A stretch of 55,670 nt of DNA from a virus: positions 1 through 55,670 of IMG/VR virus record IMGVR_UViG_3300030118_005064. One strand, 5' to 3'. This document shows positions 6,066-16,600 of this stretch, piece by piece. The notes beneath the pieces were generated by a model. That model was not told the origin of the DNA. It did not search any database and saw nothing but the letters and a program-made list of their open reading frames with translations. How positions within the stretch are numbered: the first letter of the stretch is position 1; every line of letters starts with the position of its first letter. Both the position numbers and the translations under genes were made by a program.

Positions 6066-8611
6066 GCGTGGATGAAGGGGAGAGGTTACCTATCCGTCTC
6101 GTGCAAGAGAACGGAGATACCATCTCCCTTGATGCGACCAGCGTAGACATCGTGGTAGAACGAGTTCAATCCAACTTTGCTCTGCCACTTTTGGATGCTA
6201 AGAAAATGGGACTTGACCTCAATCAATCGTCCGTACAGATTGAAATCCAAGGTGTGTTGGCTGACGATGAAGGGCAAGAGGCCACGGCTCAGGCTACGGC
6301 TATTCTTGATTTTTACCAGCCTCAACAAGTGGTCACTTGGGGTCAGCCGGTTGCTGGAGGCGGTGGTAATACGAGTAGTCCAGTGACTTCTGTTTTCAAC
6401 ACGCAGGGGTCATCGGGGTCTTTTGGTTCAACGACAGGAATTACAGGTACGACCGGTAACAGCGGTTCGTTTTCAGGCGGCATAGGCGGCTCGCTTGGCG
6501 GTACGCTGATAGACATCAACGACCTCGGCAATCGCATTTTGCAGTATTGGAACTTTAAGCACATTGACTTCCCTGTAGCCTACTGGGTGGAAGAGAGCGG
6601 CGCACTGCTCAATCCGGTCACCAGCGGCCTGCAACTGTGGCTCAAGGCAGACGCTTTGTCGCACGCTTTGGGAACAGCAATCACTTCGTGGGCGGACAGC
6701 AGTGGCAACGGTAGATTGGCTTCTCAAGCCGATAGTTCCAAGCAACCTGTTTATCGCACGGAAGGTGTGAACGGTCAGCCTTATGTTCGCTTTGATGGCT
6801 CCAACGATGTCATGGAAGTTCCGTTTGAAGCCTTCTTCAATTCCGAAGAGTTCACCGTGTTCACGGTCGCTAAGCACAGTGCTACAGGAGGGGATTTGCC
6901 CATTTTCAGTTCTATAGAAGGCACCACTGGTGGCGGAAATGCCGCTGGGTATGCGCTTCTTTACGATGCCAGTAACAATGATGCACAGGCAGTTTGGAGA
7001 GAAGGAAGCACAGATGACAATGTGACGAGTGCCAGTGGCACCATCAAGAACACTGATGCGTTTATCCTCACCTACACCATGGACGACACCAATGCTGACG
7101 CTCAGTCAGATGTCGCCAAATTGTTCATCAACGGCGATGAAAAAGTCAGTCAAACCAGCGGCGTGGATTATGTGCCGAGCACATCAGCCAATTTCAAAAT
7201 CGGTGAAATGAGTGGTGATTTTTTCAAAGGCGACATCTACGAGATTCTCATTTACAACACTGCTCTCACGAACGCTCAGCGTGAAAGCGTAGAGGGCTAC
7301 CTCTCCTACAAATACGGCATCAACCTGCCTGCCGGTCACGAATATGCAGGGACAGCAGAGTACAGTCACAACAGCAAGCATGTACGCTTGGCGTTTGACC
7401 GATTCATGGTTGCCAGCAAAAACGAACCGCACGGTTTCTTCAACAAGCAACGGAACACCAGCATGGTGATTGCGTCAGGAGGCATATCGGGCAACACGCT
7501 TACGGTCACTGGTGGTCAACCAAACCAGTGGTTTGAGCCTACAGAGAGTGAACGGTTGAATCGTGTGTTGTTTTTCCGAGGCTCAAGTTTTGTCACCGAC
7601 TCCAACGACGACATTTTCTTTGGCTCAGTCGTCAGCGTCACGGCTGACGCTTTGACCATCAACCCGCACAGCACAGGCGTAACACTGCAAGCAGGCGACC
7701 AAATCTACATCGCTCCCATCAATTATTCCGACCCCGGACTGATTGGACGCACAGGCTCACCTGTCATCATCTTACCCATCAAGAACGCTGATACTTTCAA
7801 TGAGTTTGCATCGCCGGAAAAGGCCGTAGGACCAGAGTTTCCGACGCACGAGGACGGCTCACCAAGGGACGGTGATACATTCACAAGAACCGATGAATAC
7901 ATCACTTCGCTGATTTCTAAAGCATTGACTGCCTCGTACATTGATTTGGGCAAAGCCGTTAATGCTTCGGGAGACACCACCATGGACAAAGTTTTCACAA
8001 CGGTGATTTCAAAGTCGGCGCACGACCATGATTGTCGTCTGACCATCACTCAGCAATACGCCTCTTCGTTGGGCGCTTTGTCGGACACCATCAACACGAC
8101 GCTTGGCGTGGGGCAAATGCCTGTCACGCAAGGCTTCTCAGGTGGTCGCAGTGGAAAGCGCGTGAAGAGTGGCGGAGATAAAGCGCAGGATTTGCTGGGT
8201 ATTCTCGCCAACAGCAACAACTACGCTGGCAACCCCGACCTCAACTTCGCTACAAAAATACTGAGTATGGGTGTTGACTTTTTGGAAAATCAAATCAAAC
8301 CCGTGGACCACACTGGTGATTACATCAGGGGCATTCAGATTCCGTACCTCACGCATGTCACGAAGGGAAAGAATGTGCTGGATTCGCATGTGGCACAGCG
8401 CAATTTTTTCTTGACAACTGAGGGCTCTACCGGTGGCAAACTTTCGGGCATCAATGAGATTCATGCTTCAAGGTTGTTTTCGCACAGCGCAGAGGGGCAC
8501 CGCAAGAACGGCATCAGCGGACTGGTGACGGATTTGAGCGTGAGTAGGGAAGCCGAGATGAAGGCATACGAGTTCAGTTTGAGGTTTGAGGCCGCTGACA
8601 TCATTTTGTGA
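6062..8611 (+). CDS. Tail-tip structural protein A with LamG-like domain
   Basis: An 849-aa protein probably starting at TTG 6062, which overlaps the previous stop as TTGA; a GTG two codons later is an alternative. Its N-terminal ~90 residues and C-terminal ~155 residues are paralogous to the next protein (shared PIRL start and an IRGIQIPY segment). Between them lie a Gly/Ser linker (residues ~100-145) and a concanavalin/laminin-G-like domain (about 180-420: LQLWLKADAL, then YVRFDGSNDVMEVPF, then AKLFINGDEK) that could bind glycans. A beta module follows at about 475-550. Likely at the tail tip or baseplate, by position after the tape-measure-like gene. Confidence 0.6.
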   Translation: MSVDEGERLPIRLVQENGDTISLDATSVDIVVERVQSNFALPLLDAKKMGLDLNQSSVQIEIQGVLADDEGQEATAQATAILDFYQPQQVVTWGQPVAGGGGNTSSPVTSVFNTQGSSGSFGSTTGITGTTGNSGSFSGGIGGSLGGTLIDINDLGNRILQYWNFKHIDFPVAYWVEESGALLNPVTSGLQLWLKADALSHALGTAITSWADSSGNGRLASQADSSKQPVYRTEGVNGQPYVRFDGSNDVMEVPFEAFFNSEEFTVFTVAKHSATGGDLPIFSSIEGTTGGGNAAGYALLYDASNNDAQAVWREGSTDDNVTSASGTIKNTDAFILTYTMDDTNADAQSDVAKLFINGDEKVSQTSGVDYVPSTSANFKIGEMSGDFFKGDIYEILIYNTALTNAQRESVEGYLSYKYGINLPAGHEYAGTAEYSHNSKHVRLAFDRFMVASKNEPHGFFNKQRNTSMVIASGGISGNTLTVTGGQPNQWFEPTESERLNRVLFFRGSSFVTDSNDDIFFGSVVSVTADALTINPHSTGVTLQAGDQIYIAPINYSDPGLIGRTGSPVIILPIKNADTFNEFASPEKAVGPEFPTHEDGSPRDGDTFTRTDEYITSLISKALTASYIDLGKAVNASGDTTMDKVFTTVISKSAHDHDCRLTITQQYASSLGALSDTINTTLGVGQMPVTQGFSGGRSGKRVKSGGDKAQDLLGILANSNNYAGNPDLNFATKILSMGVDFLENQIKPVDHTGDYIRGIQIPYLTHVTKGKNVLDSHVAQRNFFLTTEGSTGGKLSGINEIHASRLFSHSAEGHRKNGISGLVTDLSVSREAEMKAYEFSLRFEAADIIL

Positions 8612-8620
8612 GGTGCAAGC

Positions 8621-10657
8621 ATGGCGACTCCAATCAGACTACTGGGCGGTTTGCAAAATGAGTTGCAAATGGATTTGCTGGCACAAGCGATTGACATCAG
8701 CGTTGACAGAAACGCTTCTCACTTCCCGACGCCCAACAACATCCTGAAACGCTTTGCGATTGATACCAACACGCCGAGAGTCATGGTGGAAATAAACGGG
8801 GTCATTATCGGTGACGAAGGCACCGAGACGCACCAAGGAGGGAGCACAATCACGGACAGTTCCGTACCGCTCCGTACACTCATCAATTTTGGTAGCATGC
8901 TACCCACCGAACCGTTCAGCGCGTTCAAACCTACAGGCTTTGGCACGGTTCACTTGACGAGTTATTCGTACGCCACCAGCAACATCAACAAGGATTTCCC
9001 AACCTTTGTCACCGACCGTCAGTACACGGTTGGGGCCACGAACACCATCAGCGGTGCCACGGCTTTGGGCAACAGGCGTGTCAAAAGGTGGGCATCGTCT
9101 GCCAACCTCTCCGCTAAAATCCAAACCACCTTGAAGTTCACAGGGAGTTCCAGCATAGGTGCTACAGGGGCACTACCAGTGGAGACCATTCTTTCGGTCG
9201 GCGGTTCGGCCATGTCCATATCAAGCAATCCAAGCGAAATAGGAGCGTCTGCTCTGTTGAATGTCGGCGACCGGGTGGTAAAGGTTGACGGTACTTTCCT
9301 TGGAGAAGTGTCGGCCTTGACTGACACGGCCGTGACTTTCAAGGATGCCTTGACTTCTGCCATAGCGGCCAACGATGAAGTCTATGTTTCACCAAAATGC
9401 TTCAATGAAAGAAACGAGTTTGTAGGGTTTGTCGTGGGCATTTACGACGACTCCAGCGTCAGTCAAGGAAACGACGCACAGTGGTACATTGAGTTCAGCG
9501 GCAACATTGAGACGAATGTCAGGGACGGCGACACGCTCACCATCAATCAAAGTAACCCGTCAATTGAAGCCACTCTTCACAACGAGTGCGTCAAATTGGT
9601 TCCCTCGTATTGGCTTGAGTCGGTGTCTCGTAATCCCAAGGGCTCTCTGTGTCAAACAGATGTCACGATGGGTCAAGGTAGTGGAAACATTGGTGTTCGT
9701 TTCCGTTTCAACGCCAGCAAGACACCTTCTTTGCTTGGAGGAAGTGACGCCATATCCATCATCCATCAAGCGAAGGCGACATCTCGTGCCTTTTCGCACA
9801 CCAGTGTGTCCGTGCCACGAGGAGATGCCGCTTTCTTTGACGCCGTAGTTGAAATACCCATCAAAGGGCTGACCACCACGGCAGGCAAAAATCCCGCAGT
9901 TATCATGGCTGAATTGCTTGAAGACGCTTTGGCAGTCTCAGGAAACATCAGTTCAGTCAATGTCAGCCCGACGGGTAAGACGCTGGCGGATGCGTTCAAG
10001 GTGACGAGACATCAATCCATTGTTGTCGTAGAGCAGATTTATCGTCCCGATAGGGACATTATCCATCCCGAGGCTATGTCCATCGTCATTCGCAAAGCGT
10101 TCCAGCCTCAAGTGTTTCAGGGTGGCGGTGTCAAAAGTAGCAGTGCGAAGAAGTCGGCCGGGGACAAAGTGCAGGATTTGATAGGGCTGGTTTCCAATTC
10201 TCAAAAGGACATTGACATGTTCCGAGGTATTCAGATACCGTACGACAGTCTCATCACCAGTTCAGGCGTGACGGGCACGGCAAGGAACTTTTTCTTGACC
10301 TTCGGTGATGTTCCTGCATCTGAAAAGGGTTCGTTGAACAACACTCGCTCGGCTTCGGAGATGATGAATCAAGTGATTTTGTCAAGCGATGCTGGAGGGA
10401 ATGTAGATGAATCAGCCAAAGAGGGCTTCTTTGACCAAGTAATTGATGCGTTGGTTCCTGAAACCGTGCAATCCCTTGTTGGCTTTTTGACAGGTGCAGT
10501 GGAAGATTTGTTCGTCACTCTTACGACGCCAAGCCACGGCAACGATGGCGGAATACGAATTATGCCGGAGAAACTTCATGTGCGATATGATGCTGGGAAC
10601 AACTACTACGCATTCACGCTGTTGCTTGTTGCGACGGACTTTGTAATAGGTGTTTGA
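8621..10657 (+). CDS. Tail-tip structural protein B, paralogue of A
   Basis: A 678-aa protein related to the preceding one at both ends: the N-terminus starts MATPIRLLGG and reaches a VEINGVIIGDEG segment matching IQGVLADDEG in A, and the C-terminal region shares a KSAGDKVQDLIG motif, FRGIQIPY, ARNFFLTFG and a closing 'YAFTLLLVATDF' strand. It lacks the LamG-like insertion. Residues ~185-260 hold the small beta module (VGDRVVKVDGTFLGEVSAL, then NDEVYVSP) that recurs in other virion proteins. Probably arose by tandem duplication and forms part of the tail tip or baseplate. Confidence 0.6.
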   Translation: MATPIRLLGGLQNELQMDLLAQAIDISVDRNASHFPTPNNILKRFAIDTNTPRVMVEINGVIIGDEGTETHQGGSTITDSSVPLRTLINFGSMLPTEPFSAFKPTGFGTVHLTSYSYATSNINKDFPTFVTDRQYTVGATNTISGATALGNRRVKRWASSANLSAKIQTTLKFTGSSSIGATGALPVETILSVGGSAMSISSNPSEIGASALLNVGDRVVKVDGTFLGEVSALTDTAVTFKDALTSAIAANDEVYVSPKCFNERNEFVGFVVGIYDDSSVSQGNDAQWYIEFSGNIETNVRDGDTLTINQSNPSIEATLHNECVKLVPSYWLESVSRNPKGSLCQTDVTMGQGSGNIGVRFRFNASKTPSLLGGSDAISIIHQAKATSRAFSHTSVSVPRGDAAFFDAVVEIPIKGLTTTAGKNPAVIMAELLEDALAVSGNISSVNVSPTGKTLADAFKVTRHQSIVVVEQIYRPDRDIIHPEAMSIVIRKAFQPQVFQGGGVKSSSAKKSAGDKVQDLIGLVSNSQKDIDMFRGIQIPYDSLITSSGVTGTARNFFLTFGDVPASEKGSLNNTRSASEMMNQVILSSDAGGNVDESAKEGFFDQVIDALVPETVQSLVGFLTGAVEDLFVTLTTPSHGNDGGIRIMPEKLHVRYDAGNNYYAFTLLLVATDFVIGV

Positions 10658-10658
10658 A

Positions 10659-13600
10659 ATGAGTCTGCTGATTGAACCGGGCTTTGGTCTCAAGTTCAAC
10701 GGTATCAGCGATAGCGTTCTCGTTCCTGTCAACAGCAAGCAGATTCACGGAATCCAAGACGAGGGCAGAAAGGCCTTGCCGGTGTCTCTCAACGCGTTCA
10801 CTCTTGAGTCGTGGTTCATTCCCGATTGTGGCGGCGTCGTTTTTGAACAAGAGAATGTCATGCGGTTGACCGTCGGTAGTCCCAGCAGTCCGGCCCCGGC
10901 AACCTTTGAGGTGCGACTGAGAAACCCAGCAAGCGGAAGAGAAGCAATCTACACGCTGTCCACTGCCAAACCAGTGACCAAGGCTAACGGAAGGATTGCC
11001 TACTGGGACGGTGTTCTGTACCCCGCAGTGAACGAGATTCACGATGCGTACTTGGCAACTGACGCTGGCAGAAACGATGTCACTGCCTTCAACTCAGGAC
11101 ATCGTGAGTTGCTGAATGTCACCGTCATGTTTGACAGGCGAGTCATCAGCCTCTTTGTGAACGGTGACTTGGCAGTCTCTCAGACTTTGGAAGAGCCGCA
11201 TGAACTGGTTACTCAACAGAATCACATCTATTTAGGTGGGAGAGGTGGCGATTTCCGAGGGACGCTTGAGTCGGTGCATCTGTCAAAAGGCGCACTCCCC
11301 TCGGGCTATCAACAGTACGCTCCCGTCAAGAGTGACAACACGCTCGGCCTTTGGCGCTTTGAAGAGCCAATTGAGCCCATCAGTCTCATCACCACCACGC
11401 CGTCCATATCAGCGTCCACTGGTGCCAGTTCCACCGTCAATGTAGGTACAACTGCGGCACAGGCGCTTGTTGACGAGTTGACAGGGCAAAGCGGTCTGAC
11501 TTCCGTGGACTTCACTGACACCACCAAAGCGTACAACTCGGGCTCCTACTCCGTCACGGTTCACTCATCCACTTCCACCAGCACGGCGACGATTCCCAAA
11601 GTACCGTACAACATTCTCATCAATCCGCTGGGCTTCAATCAAACGACAGGTAAGCCGACAAACAAGGCACCTGAACGCATGAGACTGATGTCCGTTGACG
11701 CAAGTGCGGGCACTATCGTCGTTGAGTCCATTCACCTTGACTTTGAAGCCAACGCCTCTACTGGACGCCGAGGAGCGCTGATGGCTCACGATGCAGGACG
11801 CTTCGTTATCATCACGGGCGACTGCATCGTTGATACCGGCAAAGGCAACGAGTTTCAGCCGTACGGTAGCGGCACGCAGTTTTCACAACGGCAGGGACAG
11901 GTCTGCATTGATGAAAGCGATTACGAGAACCACGGCGTGGTTTTTTCACAAAGCATGGCCGTTGATAGTCACGAGTACAACAAGTTCTCTGCCAGCACAA
12001 CGAACATGGGCTCTGACTTACTCGCAGGTCATTGTGGACGACACACGCTGAATCATGTGGTCAGCCACCCGTTTATGGGTTTGCTCCCCCCTACGAGCCA
12101 CCACAGCGTTGACAAGAAATTGGACATGGGAAGCGATGTCATCACAGCGGCGTTCCCATCTCAGTTTTCTGATATACGCTCTACGGTTCCTGCCAACAGC
12201 ATCGTTTCCAGTTATGACATCCACTCACCCATCAAGGTCCAAAGCATCACATCGTCCACCGTCGTGTCTTCGTTGGTGGAAAACGGGATGTCCGACATCG
12301 CTGACTCACAGCGAGAAGTCTTGGCTTTTGGCGGTGAGGGTTTCAACCCTGTGCCGTTTTTGTTGAAGTCAGTGCCTTCACATCAAGAAACAGGAAACAC
12401 GCGCCACGCCATACCCTCCGTCAACTCACGCATCGCTACCTTGTCTCTCCCCAACTTGGCCACTTACGACTACGCCCCGTTCGTGCAAGTTCACTACAAC
12501 GCCCTTGACTACGAAGGCACCGAGTTCTCAGTCGGGGCTACAAGTCGCCTCACTGGTAACATCAGCGGTAGTAACAAAGTGCTTACACTTCAAAGCATCA
12601 AGTCGTTCGGCCACGACGGACAAACGATACTGGGCATGAACATACGCATCGGCGGCACTGCGGCAACGACGGACAGTCAAGTTTTCGCAACCATCAACTA
12701 CAGCGCCAAGACGCTCACATTTTCAGCCGCCGTTGCGTCAGGGTTTGCAACGGCCGCAACGACTGGAGCGATTGTGCAGAAATTGGACTTGACTCCTAAA
12801 CTCTTGGTTGAGAAGACACTGCCCAGTGTCAGTACAATCCTCACAGGCTCCTACTCCATTCTTGATTTGATTCACGATTCCATGGCAATCGGCCCGCTGA
12901 CCCTGTTTTCTCCCGGCGGTGTCATTGATTTTGAAACGCCCAGCATGCTTGCTTTGACCGATGGCCAGTTGGAAGGTGACAACTCTGAAGGCGTCGTTGC
13001 CGAAAAGGTGCTGAACCAAGACCTCTGTCCTGAAAATTATCTGCCGTTGACTTCAACTGACCCGCCCGCTACAACTCCACAAGCCATAGCGCTCGCTACT
13101 GCCGAATTGTCCAGCCGCAATTCGGTGTTCCATAGAGTCCTCGTGAGAAGCAACAAAAGTGAAATTGCTGATGTGGAGGAAGTGGCTGACGCTACGACGC
13201 AGTTGGCTTCCAACGGTAGTAGGCCACGAACCGGGGTGTTCATCAACAACGGGTCAGGTTACTCTTCCAGCACCAGCAGTGCGATGACTGTTGACGGAGC
13301 AGACGCCACCGCTTTCTTTGAGGTTGGTGACCGACTCTACAAAGCCGACGGCACAGACCTTGGAGCAATCACTGCGGTTTCAAGCACAAGCGTCACGGTT
13401 GGTGGCGGCACCACTGCCGCCGTTGTTGACGATGATGAGTTGTTCAGTCAACCGCAGATGTTTGGCTTGGGTACAACGAACCAAAGCACCTGTGTCAACG
13501 AATACTTTGACATCATTGAGCACACCTCGGTAGGGGGTCGCACGAGTCTTGTGGTACAGCCGAGCGACCGAGAGCGGCTGAACATGCTCAGCAAAATGTC

Positions 13601-16600
13601 CGACAGTTCGGATAGAGCCAACTTCATTTCCATTGAAAACCTGATTGCGAGAGGCAGAGTGGTTTCGTTTGCAGACGGTGAAGACGGCGAGTCTGTTTTG
13701 ACCGCTTACGGTACATCGGGCGACCTTGCTTCGTCCAGCGTTTATGTCAAAGGGTCCGCCGCACCTGACAGTCACATTGTCAAGGAAATCATGCCCGGTG
13801 CACCTGTCGTTACGATGATGCTCGGCGGGGTAGGGCAAGGGGCCATTAACACCAAGGAGACTTACGACCCAAGTCCACTTGCACGCCTTGCTTGGAACAC
13901 TCGGCACGATTGTCAAACGAGAGTGACCAGCACGACGAGCACGACAGCAGTCGTTGCTCCATTGAACAACAGAACGACTGACTTGCAGTCTTGGGGGACA
14001 TACTGCTTCCCCAAAGTCGGCACCGTCTACCTTGAAGTTGCCAGCAACGAAGGCGAGAGCATCAAGTTTGCAACGGCTCAGTACACCAGCAAAACAGGTG
14101 ACACATTCACCTTTGCTTCGGGTACTGGACATCAAGGCACTGGTAAGTTTGTACTTGCAGACGGAACAGAGTCCGATTCGTTTTCAGCGTGGGTCACGGC
14201 GACTGGCATGACGGCTGGAAGTGTTTTGCATGTTGACGATAAGTTCGGCGAAGAAAGCATGTGCAACGACGGAACCACCATCAACGACCGCTTGTTCCAA
14301 ACACTGGACACTGTACAACACGATTACCAACTGGGGACACAGTACGCAAGTACGAGAGCGCTTGTTGAGATTCCGTTGTTTGAGGAGTTCTTCTTTGACA
14401 GGCCCGACCAAGGTATATTTCCCGGTCCTGACAACACGATGAAAATCCACATTGACGCTACACACACGGCTCACTCTTGGGCACCGAGCCCGGTTGGTAG
14501 AAGAGTGCCATCTGTGTCACCGAGAGACCCGGAGATTTTCGGGCCGTTCTCTTACGCAATCCAAGCAGATACTCACCGTAGCGGTACCAAAGTCACGCAA
14601 CCTTACGATTCTTCTACGCACCGCATTTATGTTGAGGATGCAAGTTTGTTCCCAATACCTTCTGCACCACCTGTTTCCGTCGCAGGGCTTGGGGGTAGCG
14701 CAAGGTACCGACGCGCGTTCTTGGCAAGCGGAGAGTGGGTCATTTATTCAGCAAGAGACACCAGTAACAATTTCCTGACAGTTGTAGGTTCGGCCAGTGA
14801 TGATTTCATCGCAAGTGAGAACTTCTTCCGAGACTTGAAAGTAGGAGCGTTCATCCTCCCTGCTCCCGGCTATCAGGACATGAATTACACCGGGATTGCT
14901 GACAACCCCAGTCTCATCAGCGCAGGCTATGAGAATCGTCGCCCGTTTTACTTTGACCGCTCCAATGTGATGACGCAAGGTGGAAACACCGACTACGGAC
15001 TCAAGCAGTATGTGAGTGCAATTGAACTGCGAGCAGGTCCAAAAAGCAACCCTCACTTGCCGAAAATCAAATCCAAACGGCCACGAGCCAAGGTCATCGC
15101 AGTATCGGGTAGTCCTGCAACATCCATCACGCTGGACGACGCCAGCCTCTTCCCAAAAGACAGCCCTGACAGCGATTACAAGTTCAGGGTGGCGTGGCGA
15201 AATGCAAGTGGCACGGTGTTCAGAGGTTTTTACACCGGGAGAACAAGCAACACGCTCACCATATCCAGTTCAGATTCAGGCTTCACTCCGTCCGTAGGCG
15301 ATGAAGTCTACATTGAAGACTTGCACGCCACTGCTTCGGGTACCTTTCCAAAAGTCAAAGAGACATTCCTCAGCAGAGCATGGTCTCATCCTTTCTGTGT
15401 CGGCGGGTTGCGACAAGGTGACACGGTATGGATGAACATGCACTACACCAATCCTCATGCAATTGAAGGAATGTTCTGCAAGAGTCGGGGCACGCTCAAC
15501 GAAGCGGAGGTATGGAAAGGTTTCAACGGCGGCGTCGGCAGTCTCCATGCCAACCCAAGAGACAGCATCCCGATGGAAAACTTCCTGATTGGCGACAGTT
15601 GTGTTGAAACAGCACAGAATCTCGTTCAGCACATCAACAAGACGGTAGAGGTCAATTACGACGCACTCGGCTTAGACGAAACGCCGCCTGTTGTTGCTTT
15701 CATTGACCCTTATCAGTGCACAGAAGACTTTGCACGAGTGTTGTTGTACGATGTAGAGCATGACCGTGAGTTCATCGCTTTCCAAGACATTCACATGCAA
15801 GTCCAGTCCAGTCCTGCCGCCGCTACCATCGGTACGCAATCGGGCCTCAAAACAGGTGCCATTGTGAACAGCAACGATGCCAGCGGTTCTTTGTTAGATG
15901 TTGCCGCTGGCTTTCCCAGTCAAAACAAAAACCTCAACACCACTGCTAAATCAGACTTCATTGAGTCGGCTTACGCTCACGGTTCAAATGTCAACGAAAG
16001 CGTATCAGGAGGCTTAAGCACACACAGCGTCGGCGGTATTGAGAACACAGCAGACGACGGCTACTCCACAAGGACCAATCATGCCGTGGCGGATGTAGCG
16101 GATGCTCTTGCCAAACATCAGGAGATTGAAGCGTCTGTGCGAGAGCGGTCAACCTTTTTTGATACGCCCGACGGCACGCGTGTTATCCCTGCTTTCTTGG
16201 CGATGAAGGGCATACGCAACAGCACGCTGACGCTTGACGACACAAGATTGAATCAACTTGACCACTGGACAAAAATGGATTTCGTTCGCCGGTTGAGTGT
16301 TGATTTGGGTGAAGTAGCACTCCGAGATGGCGTTACAAACATTGAGTCTGCGGCAAGAGAAGTTGTGCGACTCATCAACCAAGCAGGTGCAAAAAATGGC
16401 AAGACGCATGCTCGTAGACCAAACGACCAGTTCCTTGGCGAAAACGACAAGTTTGACCCGGCTTCGGTCCATCAAAAGGCAGACTTTGCGGCAACGGCTT
16501 CTACGCACGACCCTGCTCCATTTTGGGATGTCAAGAAGGCGTTTGCAAATCACGACCGAGGGACACACATGGGCTATGTCCGGGCGCACTTGGGCCGTGT

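Noticed and set aside
13380-14135. 251-aa open frame antisense to the giant gene
   Set aside because: The giant gene is continuous through it, the antisense translation is Cys/Arg-rich and featureless, and there is no promoter or ribosome site.
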